Shown: piece after piece, positions 33,181 to 51,378 of the stretch | Position numbering within the stretch: position 1 is the first letter of the stretch | Layout: the number at the start of each line of letters is the position of its first letter | Assembly: GCA_037179515.1 (NCBI GenBank) | Contig: JAXCGZ010007619.1 | Location: 45,001-109,000 of the forward strand | Direction: 5' to 3' | DNA: 64,000 nt | Source: Halocaridina rubra | Lineage: Eukaryota; Arthropoda; Malacostraca; Decapoda; Atyidae | Program-made: the position numbers and the translations under genes | Notes under the pieces: generated by a model | What the model was told of the DNA's origin: nothing | What the model saw: only the letters and a program-made list of their open reading frames with translations | The model's database searches: none

Positions 33181-33634
33181 TTACGAGAACCTGGGAAAAC
33201 AAAAACAATATTATTATTATTAATGATTGTGCATCATGGGGATGCTAAAATCTATTAATTTGCAATATACAGAAAAATAACCAAAACTAAGTTTCAAAAA
33301 TGATAAAGACCGATCTTATCATTTTACTTACATTTGATTGTTTAACACGAAATGAAAAGGCTAACATTTCTTCATTGCCATAACATGAAAACAACAATGA
33401 TGAAATACTGAGTTTGAAAATACCTATGATTTAATGTACTTACATTGCTGCTATTTTGTTAAATTCACCCTCTTCACTCAAAAGAGAATTAGACTCTAAT
33501 CCAAATCCACAAGAGGCAGTAGCATCCATGGAAAATCGCCCCAGGAATTTCTGCAAAATATCGATGTAACATATGTAAGTGCACCAACAAATTTTCACTT
33601 CTCTAAAATATTCACTATTTTTTGTTTTTGTGTC

Positions 33635-33705
33635 CATTCTCACTTGGAGATGTACACAGACAGACCGAAGCTGGGGAATTAGTCTACCACTATACTACCT
33701 AAATG
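33635..33705 (-). repeat. S2 SINE-like fragment in P450 intron 2
   Basis: CTCACTTGGAGATGTACACA and GACCGAAGCTGGGGAATTAG resemble the S2 tail half. Confidence 0.4.
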
Positions 33706-35043
33706 CTTGGTATTCTACAATGATATTCACATGTTTAATTTCTATTTGTTAATCTCATATAATGTTTAAATTAACACAACACTATTTACCTGAGACATAT
33801 ATTTTATAAACTTTATTCAATAGAAATTTATAATGCTTTTCTAATTTATACAGCAATAAAAGCATTGAGTTGCCAGCTGAAGGCATAAAAGAAATAATCA
33901 ACACAAAACAAAAAAGGCATGGAACTGGAATTAAAAATACAGTAATTTTAAGCAATGATTCTAACCTTCATTTCCACAGTCTCAGAGCTCTTAGCAAGAT
34001 CATGAGCAATTTTTTGTAATAATTTGGCCTTCTCTGCTATTAAAGGAAACATTGATTTCAGACGGCTTGATGTGAAAGCTGGTGTAACAGCTGTTCTGAT
34101 TCTATGCCATCTTTCGCCTGAAGCATTGGTAAGCATGTCTGTGAAGAGCTATAAAGATGGAAGTTTTTATAATCTTCACACTACAGATGGCCTTGTAAAA
34201 AATAGTAGAAGTTAAGTGAGTTACTAGTATCGAAATAAATTGCATACATTAGCCAATGAAAAGTAGAATATGTTGTGAAATTCAACAAAACACTTTAATT
34301 AACCAAAATGCTTTAACATTGGTGTCAGAATAGCCTATGGATCAATTCCAGAATAGGCATTTAATGTCCTAATTAGTTGCCTCATCTTTAAATTCTTTCA
34401 TGGCAGTATAAGACTAATATAATATAAATGCGATATCCTGATAAATGCCAACTTACCTGGTTTTCGGGTCCTTCTGCTTTCACGTGTCTTCGATCAGCAA
34501 AGTAATCAAAATCTCTAATGAGGATTGATTTAAGAAGATCTGGATCACCTATGAGCATCTGTGGAGTGAGGAAGTTATACAGACCACAGAAGACTTTTCC
34601 TCCATGTTTCTGATAAGCTTCATCCCTCCATTCCCACACAGGAATAGTAGAGGAAAATTATTTCAGGAAGTGACCAACAAATGGTGGCAAAGGTGGTGTT
34701 GGTACTCCTAGCCTCTTCCAGTAGGAGTGTTTCCATTTCCCATAAAACCAAATAAATACCAGGCTTGAAACTAGGACGATCAGTACTGCCAGCATCATTC
34801 TGAAAAAATTTTATCCTTGAGCAATAGGGAAAAAGAATGACTGCTGTCTATTGGATGATAAAATTAATTTCAATGTTTCAAATGAAAAATGTCATAGACC
34901 CCAAGACAAAAATAAGAAGAAAACTGAGAGTTTAACCATTTAGTTATATTATTTTAACGCAAATATGGTTCTGAATTCGACTTCATGGGAGTTGCTTTGC
35001 TGTATATGATTCTGATTTTAACTGTATCACTCTCACTTAACAC

Positions 35044-35200
35044 AGGCGGCAACGGTAGCACAGTGGCTATGGCACTTGATTCAGAAAGTGAAAAATAAGC
35101 ATTCAAGCACAGCACGGGGCGTTAGAAAGGGTATCCAGTCTGAATTCCCAAGGTCCAGCCTATGTTCACCCTTATATCGGAGATTATTAGTTACACATAA
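35044..35200 (+). repeat. S2 SINE-like copy
   Basis: Head GGCAACGGTAGCACAGTGGC, then GGGGCGTTAGAAAGGGTATC and the tail TATGTTCACCCTTATATCGG. Located just upstream of the P450. Confidence 0.55.
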
Positions 35201-35448
35201 AACAGAAAGCAAATGTCACTTAATACAGTGCATTTTGTAACGGCAAAGTAAAAAAAAATATCAAGGGAGGTATTTTTTCTCGAAATTTACATAAGATGGT
35301 TATGTCCATCGCCAGGAGATGTACCGAGTGGAGAGGAAAAGTGATAATTCATTGTTCATCAGTCTGAAGTCAAACTTCAACATGACCTCATACATTTGAT
35401 ATTGTAATTCATAAACTGCATTTAATACATATAATGTGACAAAATTTG

Positions 35449-35596
35449 TCCCCATTCGAATGGGAGTGGACACCGTGGTGCAAAGGGATTACATTGGATG
35501 CCCTTCCTAACGCTCCGCTAAGTGATCGAACCTGCATTTGTTGGGCTCGTCACTCCCAGACATGCAAGCTCTAACACTGAGATACCACGGCCCAAA
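35449..35596 (-). repeat. S2 SINE-like copy
   Basis: The - strand head GCCGTGGTATCTCAGTGTTA and the tail CACTCCCATTCGAATGGGG are both clear, with a B-box-like GGTTCGATCAC between them. Confidence 0.6.
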
Positions 35597-35989
35597 ATTT
35601 AGAATCTACATGTGTTACTTTAACTTTAATGAGAGATTTTACAAAAAGGGTCGTCGAGCAGTTATCTGCACTGCAGGCATTTAAGGTTTTGGGGGAGGGG
35701 GGGTAGCCCACCTGACACTACCTGATCATGCATGCAATGACAAGTCCAATGAGAGAACAGTTGTCATATGTTCTCCTAAAGGATTTGAATAAACTCTATT
35801 AAGCATCCTATTCCGAATAGGATTTAGTAATATATGATCAAATGCGGATTCAAGAAGAAGTCCATGGGGAATTCGATTGGTGACGCTAATTAAATTGTAA
35901 ACATAAAACTTAAAAGAAAAAAAAGTGCAAATGAATTCACTAGTTTAAAACAATTTAATTTAAATATACTGTATCTATATATCTACCTA

Positions 35990-35992
<3 letters not shown>

Positions 35993-36053
<61 letters not shown>
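35993..36053. repeat. (AT)n microsatellite
   Basis: Left half of an AT tract split by the S4 SINE-like insert at 36054-36251. Confidence 0.95.
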
Positions 36054-36368
<315 letters not shown>

Positions 36369-36837
36369 TGCATGAGTCACCTTACTTCCTCCACACACAA
36401 TATACGAGATGCAAGTCATGCAACTTCTGCACTGATAATCGACACTTAATAAATGGAATAAAAAAAAACATATCAGTAACGCGGGTAATATTACTAAGAA
36501 CAAAGAAAATTAAGAGTGTTTACATACTTATATTTTGCTGAAATTAAAGTTGAACAAGATGAAAAATCAAAGTAGCTGAAGCCAGAGTCCGGTTAATGAT
36601 GCTCTAGCTTTCTGATCATCTGATGAATCCAAAGATCGAGGAGTTCCTTATATGCAGCCGAGTAGTGGGCCAGTTTGGAGGAGATATTTAGTATTCTTTC
36701 GTTCAGAATCTATCTGGTGTCTACGTGACAACGAGGAGACTGTGCTACGACCGTTATCAAAGCATCGTTAAATTTGGATAAGTGGCGCATAACACTCATT
36801 ATTTTTTTCATACTACAACAACAACTATTACTACTAC

Positions 36838-36838
<1 letters not shown>

Positions 36839-36902
<64 letters not shown>
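36839..36902. repeat. (AAT)n microsatellite
   Basis: About 21 AAT units after CTACTACTAT. Confidence 0.95.
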
Positions 36903-36904
<2 letters not shown>

Positions 36905-36977
36905 GTTACTGTCGTGAAATATCAACATTATTTCTCTCCAGAAGCTGTTTTAAATGTTATAAGTTACTGATATTGGG

Positions 36978-36978
<1 letters not shown>

Positions 36979-37048
<70 letters not shown>

Positions 37049-37099
37049 CTTGAAAGCACTAAATACTAAGGTTCTCAAAATTTCTTTCAATTTCCTTAC

Positions 37100-37193
<94 letters not shown>
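36979..37193. repeat. Two (AT)n tracts
   Basis: AT at about 36979-37046 and, after a 55-bp spacer ending GTGTGTGTGT, AT at about 37109-37193. The second borders an S1 locus. Confidence 0.95.
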
Positions 37194-39982
<2,789 letters not shown>

Positions 39983-39983
39983 G

Positions 39984-43095
<3,112 letters not shown>

Positions 43096-43200
43096 TGCTC
43101 AATCCTGCTGCAAGACGTTAGGAAGGTCATCAAGCCTTAATTCCCCACCTCCAACCTGTAGGTGTCCATCCCCATTTGAATGGGGATTAATAGGGACACA
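43096..43200 (+). repeat. S2 SINE-like copy, 3' part
   Basis: GACGTTAGGAAGGTCATCAA and the intact tail GTCCATCCCCATTTGAATGG. Confidence 0.55.
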
Positions 43201-44104
43201 AAAAGGAAAGCAGTAGCTAGGCCTGTTTTTCTTTGTTATCCATTGTTAATTTATGGTCGGACGTATTTCTTGACAACTGCAAAGGTGCAATTTCTTATCT
43301 TCGCCATTATCTTAAGGGTTATATTGCAAAGTTAGGTATTGGAAAATGAATTGTGATTTTGGCAGCAAAAACAAAGACTAGCTGTTTTTCTTAGTAATTT
43401 TCCCATGTCCATATGGAGGAACTGTTTCTAACTTACCACTTGGGCTTAGTGTTGGCTTTGGCTTCAGATTTTTATGGCTGTATGCCTTGCCTATACTAAC
43501 CCTCTACTTTATTTGGGACTGAATTGAGTTGGCTTGTTTCCCTGGTGGCTGGATTATTAACAACAAAGGCATATTAGAGTGATATGAAAACTCTTTGAAA
43601 GCTCAACTGCTACTAATATTTATTCTGTCTGAGAAATGGATGTTAGAACTATATTCAAAGCATATTTTGAATATAAATGATCCTTGAATAACTGCTCTGT
43701 GGATGACCCATGAGAGATGGTGGGGGGGAGTAAGTATGCCAACACTTTATCCCCTATGAGCTAAGAGGAGTGATTGATGTATATTTAGCTTATAGTGATG
43801 AGAACGCATTAACTTGGCCACACACACACACACCGCACGTTCAGTGACACACGGAATTGCTCCTCTTAAATTTTTAACTGTTTCGAGTGACTAAGTGCTT
43901 AGTGGAAAACTTTACCATAATTTCCATAAATCTGAAATCCTGCAGAGTATTGTGAGTACAAAAACTTATATTTGTTGTAAGACGAGACTGTTCATATTAA
44001 AGGAAAAAAAAAAATTGAGAACTTTTTCGTGAAGAAGAGAGAGAAGCTGCCGTCCAGTTCTGCCTTGAGGGAAATCTAGAAGAGTTGCCAGAGGTGGAGC
44101 CATC
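43201..44104. other. Non-coding stretch
   Basis: No gene recognised; a short (CA)7 lies near 43819-43833. Confidence 0.5.
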
Positions 44105-44200
44105 ACATCACATTACCTAATTTTTTGTGTAAACTGGGGAAAGCTCTTAAGCCGTTTACCTGATCCTGTGGTTCTATATATTGTTAAAATCAGTATCCTT
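44105..44200 (-). mobile_element. Diverged LINE-A-like 3' end
   Basis: ATTACCTAATTTTTTGTGTA, then GGGGAAAGCTC and CCTGATCCTGTGGTTC parallel the reversed LINE-A tail, hairpin and 3' UTR order. No coding sequence is attached. Confidence 0.45.
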
Positions 44201-44744
44201 CCCATTTATATTAACTAGTTAGTTAGTTTGATACACGAAAAAATTGAATAATAAAAGAAAAAAAAATTACCAAATACCCACCTGTCAACAGTACTGAGTT
44301 AAGTTGCCAAGTAGTACAGCAGTCTTATTTTCTTCATTTTTTTTGCTTTTCTTTTAGCTTTCTCTTTTACTATTTTGTTATTTTGTATATATATTGAGTT
44401 AAATGTAAAGTCTAATCCCGTGATAACATATCTTGGTTAGCAAGTCAGTTTATCAGTTAGGAAGAATATATAACAGAAACAGGTGGGTGCCACCTCAAAC
44501 ACAAATTCGAATTTTCCTTCAGGTTTGACTTTTGTTTTTCTTTTTCTTTTTATACTTAAATTACCATGGTCAAGTTTTTAAGTTAAGATGTGTGTTACCA
44601 GAAAGGAGACAAACTGAGTCACTAAATAGCACTTATATGGAGATATAAAAATTCTGTGTGAAGCTAAATTAGAAGTTTTCTCTTTTCTTTTTTTTTCCTC
44701 TTTCTCGTCTTCTTTCTATATTCTGTGAGAGGGAGAACATAAAA

Positions 44745-45822
44745 ATGAAGCCATCTCTGTCCCAAACCTCTCCCACCCATGGGTCGGGAGAAGGGGTAGT
44801 CATCAGGGGACTTAAACAGAGAATCAAGAAGTTAGAGGAAATGGTTATAAGCCTTGATGATAAAATTTGGAATATGGATGGAGAAATGAAAGAGAATGAA
44901 ACACTCAGAGAACAAATAAGATCTTTGGAGGAAGCAAATAAAGCACAAGGGCAGGAGAGAAAGGAACTAGAAAAAAGAATAAAGAAGCTGGAAGGGGAAA
45001 AGAGTCAACTAGAATCTAGAATTTCTAAACAAGAAGATAAAAACGAACAGCTAAATGACAACCTAAAGGAATTAGATGTTAGTTCACTGCTCTCTTCTGA
45101 GAGAGACGAGATTGCTGCTTGGAATGTTTAGATTAAGGAAAACATTGAACAGTTCAGAAAAGAGTTCCAGGAGCTGAATATGGAAAATGATGCCATGAAA
45201 ACGTCCTTTGCTGATGCACTAAAGGGAAATGTGGCAGTAAAAGAGGCTGTAAAGGTGGTGGCACTGGAAAACATACAAACAGTTGACTATAAAGAGACAG
45301 TAATCGAAAAAATGAAAGACGTTGTGATGGAAAGGGCAAACCCACTCATCAGACAGGCACTTGATAAGGAGAAGACAGTGGTAATCTCAGGCATAAGTGA
45401 ATCCCAGGAGCCAACATGGCAGGGGAGACTTGAAGAAAATAAAGCTAGCGTTGTAGACCTGATAAGAAAGCTTGGAGTAGTATGTGGTCCTGAGGATATT
45501 GTAAACATACACCAACTAGGTAAATATTCGAGGGAAGGAAAGCCGAGACCAACAAAAGTAACCTTTGAGAGAGGGGAAACATGTAGGGAAATATTGTTGA
45601 GAAAAAAGTCTAAAAGACCTTCAAAAATGCAAAGAAGTGTTCATTAGACGATACAGAACACAGGAAGAGATGGGAAAGATCAAAAACTTGTTGCAAGAGG
45701 CAAGAAGGTTAAATGATGAAAGAAATGAAGAAGAGAAGAAAAATTTTCGTTACAGAATACTTCCAGACAAAGGGGAGATAAAGAAGATAATGACAGAAGA
45801 TCAGGGGATGGGGCCTCATTAA
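44745..45822 (+). pseudogene. LINE-A ORF1 (coiled-coil RNA-binding protein), two lesions
   Basis: Predicted nucleic-acid chaperone of the retrotransposon RNP. ATG at 44745. Residues ~20-125 are a heptad-rich coiled coil (RIKKLEEMVISLDDKI, KELEKRIKKLEGEKSQLESR); then ANPLIRQALDKEKTVVISGI, an RRM-like segment ending IVNIHQLGKYSREGKPRPTK; then a basic helical C-terminus (RRYRTQEEMGKIKNLL). This is the layout of coiled-coil plus RRM (type II) ORF1 proteins. An in-frame TAG at 45129-45131 interrupts it, and a homopolymer of six A near 45602 (eight in copy A2) shifts the frame before the C-terminal part at 45637-45822. TAA at 45820-45822. Confidence 0.8.
45729..45822 (+). other. ORF1/ORF2 overlap with slippery heptamer A AAT TTT
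   Basis: ORF2 lies in the -1 frame relative to ORF1 and is open from 45729, so the frames overlap by 94 bp. Within the overlap, 45741-45747 reads A AAT TTT in the ORF1 phase, a perfect X XXY YYZ heptamer. ORF2 has no ATG until about 137 codons in, well inside the endonuclease domain. The same offset and the same in-phase heptamer occur in copy A2 (11133-11127). Programmed -1 frameshifting is a hypothesis; termination-reinitiation at a non-AUG codon is the alternative. Confidence 0.5.
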
Positions 45823-45824
45823 GA

Positions 45825-48647
45825 TTGTTATACACAAATGCTGATGGATTAGCTGGTAAGGCAGTAGAATTAAAAGATAGGATCCACAACAGTAAGGCAG
45901 ATATAGTAGCAATTACAGAGACTAAGTTGAGTGAGGACATAAACAGTGTCACAGTTTTTCCTAAGGGCTTCAGAATACTAAGGGTCGAAAGATCTGAGAG
46001 GACTGGTGGAGGGATAGCACTGCTCATAAGTGAGAGGATTCAAGTTGAAGAAATAAACTTGGCTATAGAAAGTGAGTTCAGGGAATTTCTTGTTGCTCGC
46101 ATAAATACTGGGTCAGAGAGCATTATAATAACTGTTGTATACAACCCACCAAGGAACCAAAATAGGCTTGAAATTTATGAGGAAAGTCATATAGGTACTA
46201 TTGAAGTCATAAACTCAGTTGTTAACATGGCACGGGAGAAAAAATGTAGGATTTTGATTATGGGAGACTTTAATCATAAAGAGATAGATTGGATAAATCT
46301 TGACCCACACAGTGGTGAGGACTCATTTGGGGCAAGATTCCTAGATTGCGTACAAGGGAATTTCCTACACCAACATGTAATGGAACCAACAAGAGCCAGG
46401 GGTGGGGATGAGCCATCACTACTTGATCTAGTGTTCACAGATAATGTGTTGGATATTGAAAATATTGAGTATGAACCACCAATTGGAAAGAGTGACCACT
46501 GTGTGTTGTTGATGGAGTATATCATTGAAGACATTCTTCCTGAGAGTAGAGGCACTGAGGACATGAGGAGGAACTATCCGAAAGGAGATTACATCAAAAT
46601 GAATGAGCTTTTTGCAGTTATTGACTGGAGAACCTTATTTTACAACAAATCTGTACAAGAAATGTATGACATCTTTTGTGAGAAATATGGGAAGATAGTA
46701 GATTGCTGCATACCTGTCACCAAAGTAGGTGTAATTCATGCCAGAGAGAAATGGTTCGATAATGGGTGTAAAAGAGCTAAGGAGTGGAGAGACAAATGCT
46801 GGAAAAGGTATAGGAGGAGAAAAAACATAAATGCCTGGCAAACCTACAAAAGAGCAAGAAATGACTACCTAAGTAAAAGGAGAGAGGCAGAGAGAGATTA
46901 TGAGAGGGACATCACCAGGAAGGCTAAAGAAAATCCCAAGCTTTTCCACAGCTTTATCAGAGGAAAACTGAAGGTAAAAGAACAGGTTTTAAGGCTAAAG
47001 AGAGCAGATGGAAGCATCACTGAGACGGACGAAGAGATCTGCAAAGAATTGAACAAGGAGTTTCAGTCAGTATTTACAGTAGAAAATACCCCACCCCCTC
47101 AGATTGCAGTGATAGAAGCTCAAGGGCCGGCATTAGAGAACATCAACCTTACAGCCACAGAGGTATGCAAAGCGCTGATGGATTTAGATGTTCATAAAGC
47201 TACAGGTCCTGATGACATATCCCCTCATGTGCTTAAAAAATGCGCAAACACAATATCAGTGGCACTAAGTATCATATTTAAGGAGTCACTGGAGTCGGTG
47301 GAGATTCCAAGATGCTGGAAACAAGCAAATGTGATACCTATCTTCAAAAAGGGAAGGAGGGATACGGCTCTGAACTATAGACCAGTTTCCTTGACCAGCA
47401 TAGTTTGCAAAGTTATGGAGAAACTACTAAGGAAACATATCTCTCTTCACTTGGAATCCTTCAACTTTTTGTCAGTGAGGCAACATGGCTTCAGAGAAGG
47501 AAGATCAACAGTAACAAACTTATTAGAATTTTATGATGAGGTAAGCCAAATCTTACAGGAAAGAGAGGGCTGGGCAGATTGCATATTCTTAGACTTCCAG
47601 AAAGCGTTTGACACTGTTCCACATGGGAGACTTATTAGGAAGCTGCAATCAATGGCTAGAATAGGTGGAAATGTCTTGGAATGGATAAAAACTTACTTAG
47701 AAGGAAGGGAACAGAGGGTTAGAGTAAGACACTCAGTGTCTGAATGGAGAAGAGTTAGTAGTGGAGTTCCACAGGGTTCAGTTTTAGGGCCACTTTTGTT
47801 CCTTGTATATGTAAATGACCTACCAGAGTCTGTAAATTCATTCATGAATATGTTTGCAGATGATGCAAAGATTGTGAAGAAAGTAAAAAACGAGAACAAT
47901 GGTAGAGAACTTCAGGAGGATCTAAATAATCTGCATGAGTGGTCAGAAAAGTGGCTAATGAAATTCAATACCTCAAAATGTAAGGTAATGAGAATGGGTA
48001 CAAGTGCAAGAAGGCCCAAGCTTGACTACTCGGTGGCTGGAGTACAACTTCAAGAGACGGAAAATGAGAGAGATCTATGAGTAAACATACTGGCAGATTT
48101 GTCTCCAGAAATACATATAAATGGCGTAGTAAGGGCAGCATCTGCATTCTTATCAAATGTAAGGGTAGCCTTCAGGCACATGGACAAGGAAATGTTCAGA
48201 AATATTTATGTAACCTATGTGAGGCCAAAACTCGAATATGCAGCCCCCTTTTGGAATCCGCACTTGAAAAAGCACATAGCTAAGCTTGAAAAAGTTCAAA
48301 GACATGCCACGAAACTGGTGCCAGAAATATGCAATCTCGGTTATGATGAGAGGCTGAGGGAATTAGACTTGCCATCACTCGAAGCTAGAAGAGTAAGGGG
48401 GGATATGGTGACAGTCTTTAAATTCCTTCATGGTTATGATAGAGTGGATAGGGATCGATATTTCGATATGGCTGGCTCTAGAACTAGAGGTCATAGTTTG
48501 AAGCTTCGTAAGAAAACTTGTTTGCAGGATGTAAGGAAATACTTTTTCAGTGTAAGAGTAGTTGATAATTGGAATTCGCTAAGCGAGGAGGTAGTTAATG
48601 CTATCTCAATCCATAGTTTTAAGGACAGGTACGATAAGTATCACTAA
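45825..48647 (+). pseudogene. LINE-A ORF2 (APE endonuclease/reverse transcriptase), one nonsense codon
   Basis: About 940 codons. The endonuclease (first ~230 residues) has LYTNADGLAGK, DIVAITETKLSED, MGDFNHKEIDW and SDHCVLLMEY. A Lys/Arg-rich linker (WRDKCWKRYRRRKNINAW) leads to the RT, with KATGPDDISPHVLKK, NYRPVSLTSIVCKVMEKLL, FLDFQKAFDTVPHG, GVPQGSVLGPLLF and the catalytic MFADDAKI; the thumb/C-terminal region ends KDRYDKYH with TAA at 48645-48647. The only break is TGA at 48078-48080, where copies A3, A5 and A8 have GGA (Gly in RDLGVN), a single G-to-T change. The coordinate start is the TTG after the ORF1 stop, but the frame is open from 45729. Confidence 0.85.
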
Positions 48648-48672
48648 GTCTAAAAATGGAACCGATCAGGAG

Positions 48673-48705
48673 ACGGGAAGATACGAGCTTTGGGCTCTTT
48701 CCCGT
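48673..48705 (+). promoter_or_regulatory. Conserved LINE-A 3' terminal hairpin
   Basis: Outer arms ACGGGAA/TTCCCGT and inner arms GAGC/GCTC around TTTGG, directly before the tail AATTAGGTAATCAC. The same hairpin is present in copies A1-A6 and A8 and, diverged, in A7. In related LINEs a 3' stem-loop is what the reverse transcriptase recognises; that role here is inferred. Confidence 0.6.
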
Positions 48706-48724
48706 AAACACAATTAGGTAATCA

Positions 48725-49700
48725 CCCCCTTTTTTTACGATTAATTAGGAAATACAGAGTAGCAGTTATGCCTATACTACCAACAATAATGTCAGCAAAT
48801 TTTCATTTTTTACAATGTTTTACTCATTACTCGTATAGGTGTATAAGCACTGCATAATTTTTTTCTAACCCATATGTATTTCCTGCTTTAGTTATATATG
48901 TGGTTCACTAATCCCCTTCCTCTAAGAAAATTCATATTCCTTTTGCATTCCCAAACTAAAGTGACTAGATTGATATGGGGAGTTCTTATATATATTATAT
49001 AGGAAATGTAATGGGTACCATTTTCCATCATTTATTATAATAAAGCAAGCTTTTTCAGATAAAGAGTCGCATATAAGTAACAACTTAAGAGATAGCTGAT
49101 GACCAATTCAGGTAGTGGAGCCATGGAACGATATATGGTATTGTAATGACCAATTCCGCTGTTAAACAGCAAATGATAAGTCTTTTCAAGGGTAATACAA
49201 TACTATACAAGGAGTGCTAGTAGATCGTTGTTTCACCATTATGCGGAGGCCTATAAATAATTATTAAATAATTTTTTTACCTACCTATTTGGTGCAGCAA
49301 ATTCAAACGAGCACACTGAACAGCTTGTGAGCACAGCGGATGAATACACAGCTAGGAGCACAGCTTATTCATATTTATCAAGTTAATGGCTTTATTTAGT
49401 TATTTGTTTATATATTTGGTCATACTGAATTTAAAAAAATACAATTTTATTCAAAATACACATGAATACACTGCTAGCAGCACAGCGGTATTTGTATTTA
49501 TCAAATTAATGACTTTATTATTTGTTTATATATCTAGTTATATTGAAGAATTACAGTATATTGAATTCAGTAACAAAAAATACCAAATACATAGCCGTAA
49601 ATACAATTTTAGTCAAAATGGTTTGTTGTGTAAGAATACAGCGTCACGCGGCATTAAAAGAAGAATAACCCTCACTCAGCTTATTCCCGCCCGCCACATT
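48725..49700. other. Non-coding stretch before Tigger1-like element
   Basis: No independent gene. Two related segments near 49300-49380 and 49460-49520 (ACAGCTTATTCATATTTATC and ACAGCGGTATTTGTATTTAT) suggest a short internal duplication. Confidence 0.45.
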
Positions 49701-51378
49701 ATGCCTCGTGTTTTATTTGCTCTCTCTCATTTGTTTCGCTCATTACTGACATTACTAAGTCTCCCAAGGGTATTGGAGATAATTCTGATGGCAGTGCTAC
49801 GAAGAAAAGAAAAGCCATCACCATGGAAATTAAGACTGAAATAGTAAACTGTGCTGAAAAGGGAGAAACTTCTACGAACATTGGTCGCAATCTCAGATTA
49901 GCCCGAACAACTGTGGCCACGATCATCAAAGACAAAGATTGCATCTGTGACCACATGAAAGGTTCGACTCCTATGATGTCCACTGTGATCACTAGGCAGC
50001 ACAGTCGCCTTAAGGTCGAGATGGAGAGACTGCTAGTGCTTTGGCTTGAAGACCAGAATTGAGGACGTATCCCATTGAGCCTCATGATTATAGAGGAAAA
50101 GGCTAAAATATTATTCGAAGCCTTGAGAAGAGAAAAGGGGGAAGGCAGTGCAGGTGAAGAGCTTGTGGTTAGTATAGGTTGGCTTAATCGTTTTAAGGCT
50201 CATGTTAGTTTGCATGACTTAAGAGTGCAAGGAGAGGCTGCTAGTGGTGATTAGGAAGCAGCAAATAGGTTTCCTATTGCTTTAGTTGAAATAACAGGAA
50301 GGGGGGTTACCGTTCCGAGCAGGTATTTAATGTGGATGAGAGTGGCTTATTCTGGAAGCATATGCCTAGTTGTACATACATCGCCAAGGAGGAGAAGATA
50401 GCCCAAGGCCAAAAGGTCAGCAAGGAGAGACTGACTTTGCTTTTTGGGGCTAACAGCAGGAGATTGTAAGCTGAAGTCCTTGTTGGTTTATTGGCAGAAA
50501 ACCCATTGGTAGTGGAAGGGACAGCAGACAGTCATTTGGAAGTAAACAAAAAGGCTTGCATAACCCTTTAAATATCTGAGGACTGGATCAGCAACCATTT
50601 TATGCCTGAAGCAGAGAGGTACTGTGCTTCCAAGGGTCTGCCCTTTAAGGTATTGCTAATACTGGACAATGCCCCTGGTCACCTTGCCCATTTGGATGAC
50701 TTTCATTCTAATGTAAAGGTGATTTACCTTCCATCTAATACCACTTCCCTGTTACAGCCAATGCATTAGGGGGCCAATGCCTCTTTCAAGGCCTACTACC
50801 TCCGAAGAACAATCGCTATGGCTCTAAGGGCAACTGAGGAGGACAAGAACTTAACTTTCAAGGACCTCTGGAAATTGCACAATATTCTTCATGCTGTGAA
50901 GACTATTGCTGATGCTTGGGAGGAAGTGATGCAAACGAACTTGAATGGGGTATGGAAAGAAGCACGTACCTATTATGTGAATGACTTCCGAGGCTTTGCG
51001 GAAACAGTTGGGGCTCTCACCAAGAAAGTAGTTGTCATGATTAAGAGCTAGAGTTGGAGGTGGAGGCTCATGATGCAAAAGAGCTCCTGGAATCTCATGG
51101 CGAGCAGTTATCTACTAAAGACCTCATTCAACTGGAAAAGTAGATGATTGAAGGGGAGGAAGAACTACCAATCCCAGCGCAAGAGATTCACAATCAGAGA
51201 ATTGGAGGAAACGTTGGCCCTGGCAGAGGAATTGTTGGCAAAGCTCGAGGCTCAGGACCCCAACGTTGCCAGGCACACTAAGGTCGAGAGAGAAATCAAT
51301 GATGCCCTGCAGTGTTACAAGGAGATCTGGGAGGAGAAGAGGGCATCTTCTAAACTTGCCTTGGCCAATTCTTTGTGA
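49701..51378 (+). pseudogene. Tigger1-like (pogo) transposase, old and fragmented
   Basis: Derived from a TIGD1-related DDE transposase. The CENP-B-type helix-turn-helix start is recognisable from about 49760 (KKRKAITMEIKTEIV, KGETSTNIGRNLRLARTTVA). Then come scattered frames: WLNRFKAH, DNAPGHLAHLDDFHSNVKVI with the second catalytic Asp, SNTTSLLQPM followed by a stop where the third catalytic Asp should be, FKAYYLRRTIAMALRATEED, and the C-terminus LLAKLEAQDPNVARHTKV and EIWEEKRASSK, stop at 51376-51378. There are at least five stops or frameshifts. It is a different and older subfamily than the copies at 59069-64000. Its inverted repeats were not found. Confidence 0.8.

Larger units (their letters stand above)
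44500..48724 (+). mobile_element. LINE-A retrotransposon, near-complete copy A6
   Basis: The only copy with both ORFs from their starts. The 5' boundary is not defined; pyrimidine-rich sequence (TTTGTTTTTCTTTTTCTTTT near 44530 and TTTTCTTTTTTTTTCCTC near 44680) precedes ORF1. ORF1 has one stop and one frameshift, ORF2 one stop. The 3' end has a short UTR, the conserved hairpin and a single tail CAATTAGGTAATCAC, followed by CCCCTTTTTTT and not by a CA run. The few lesions suggest recent activity of the family. Confidence 0.85.
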
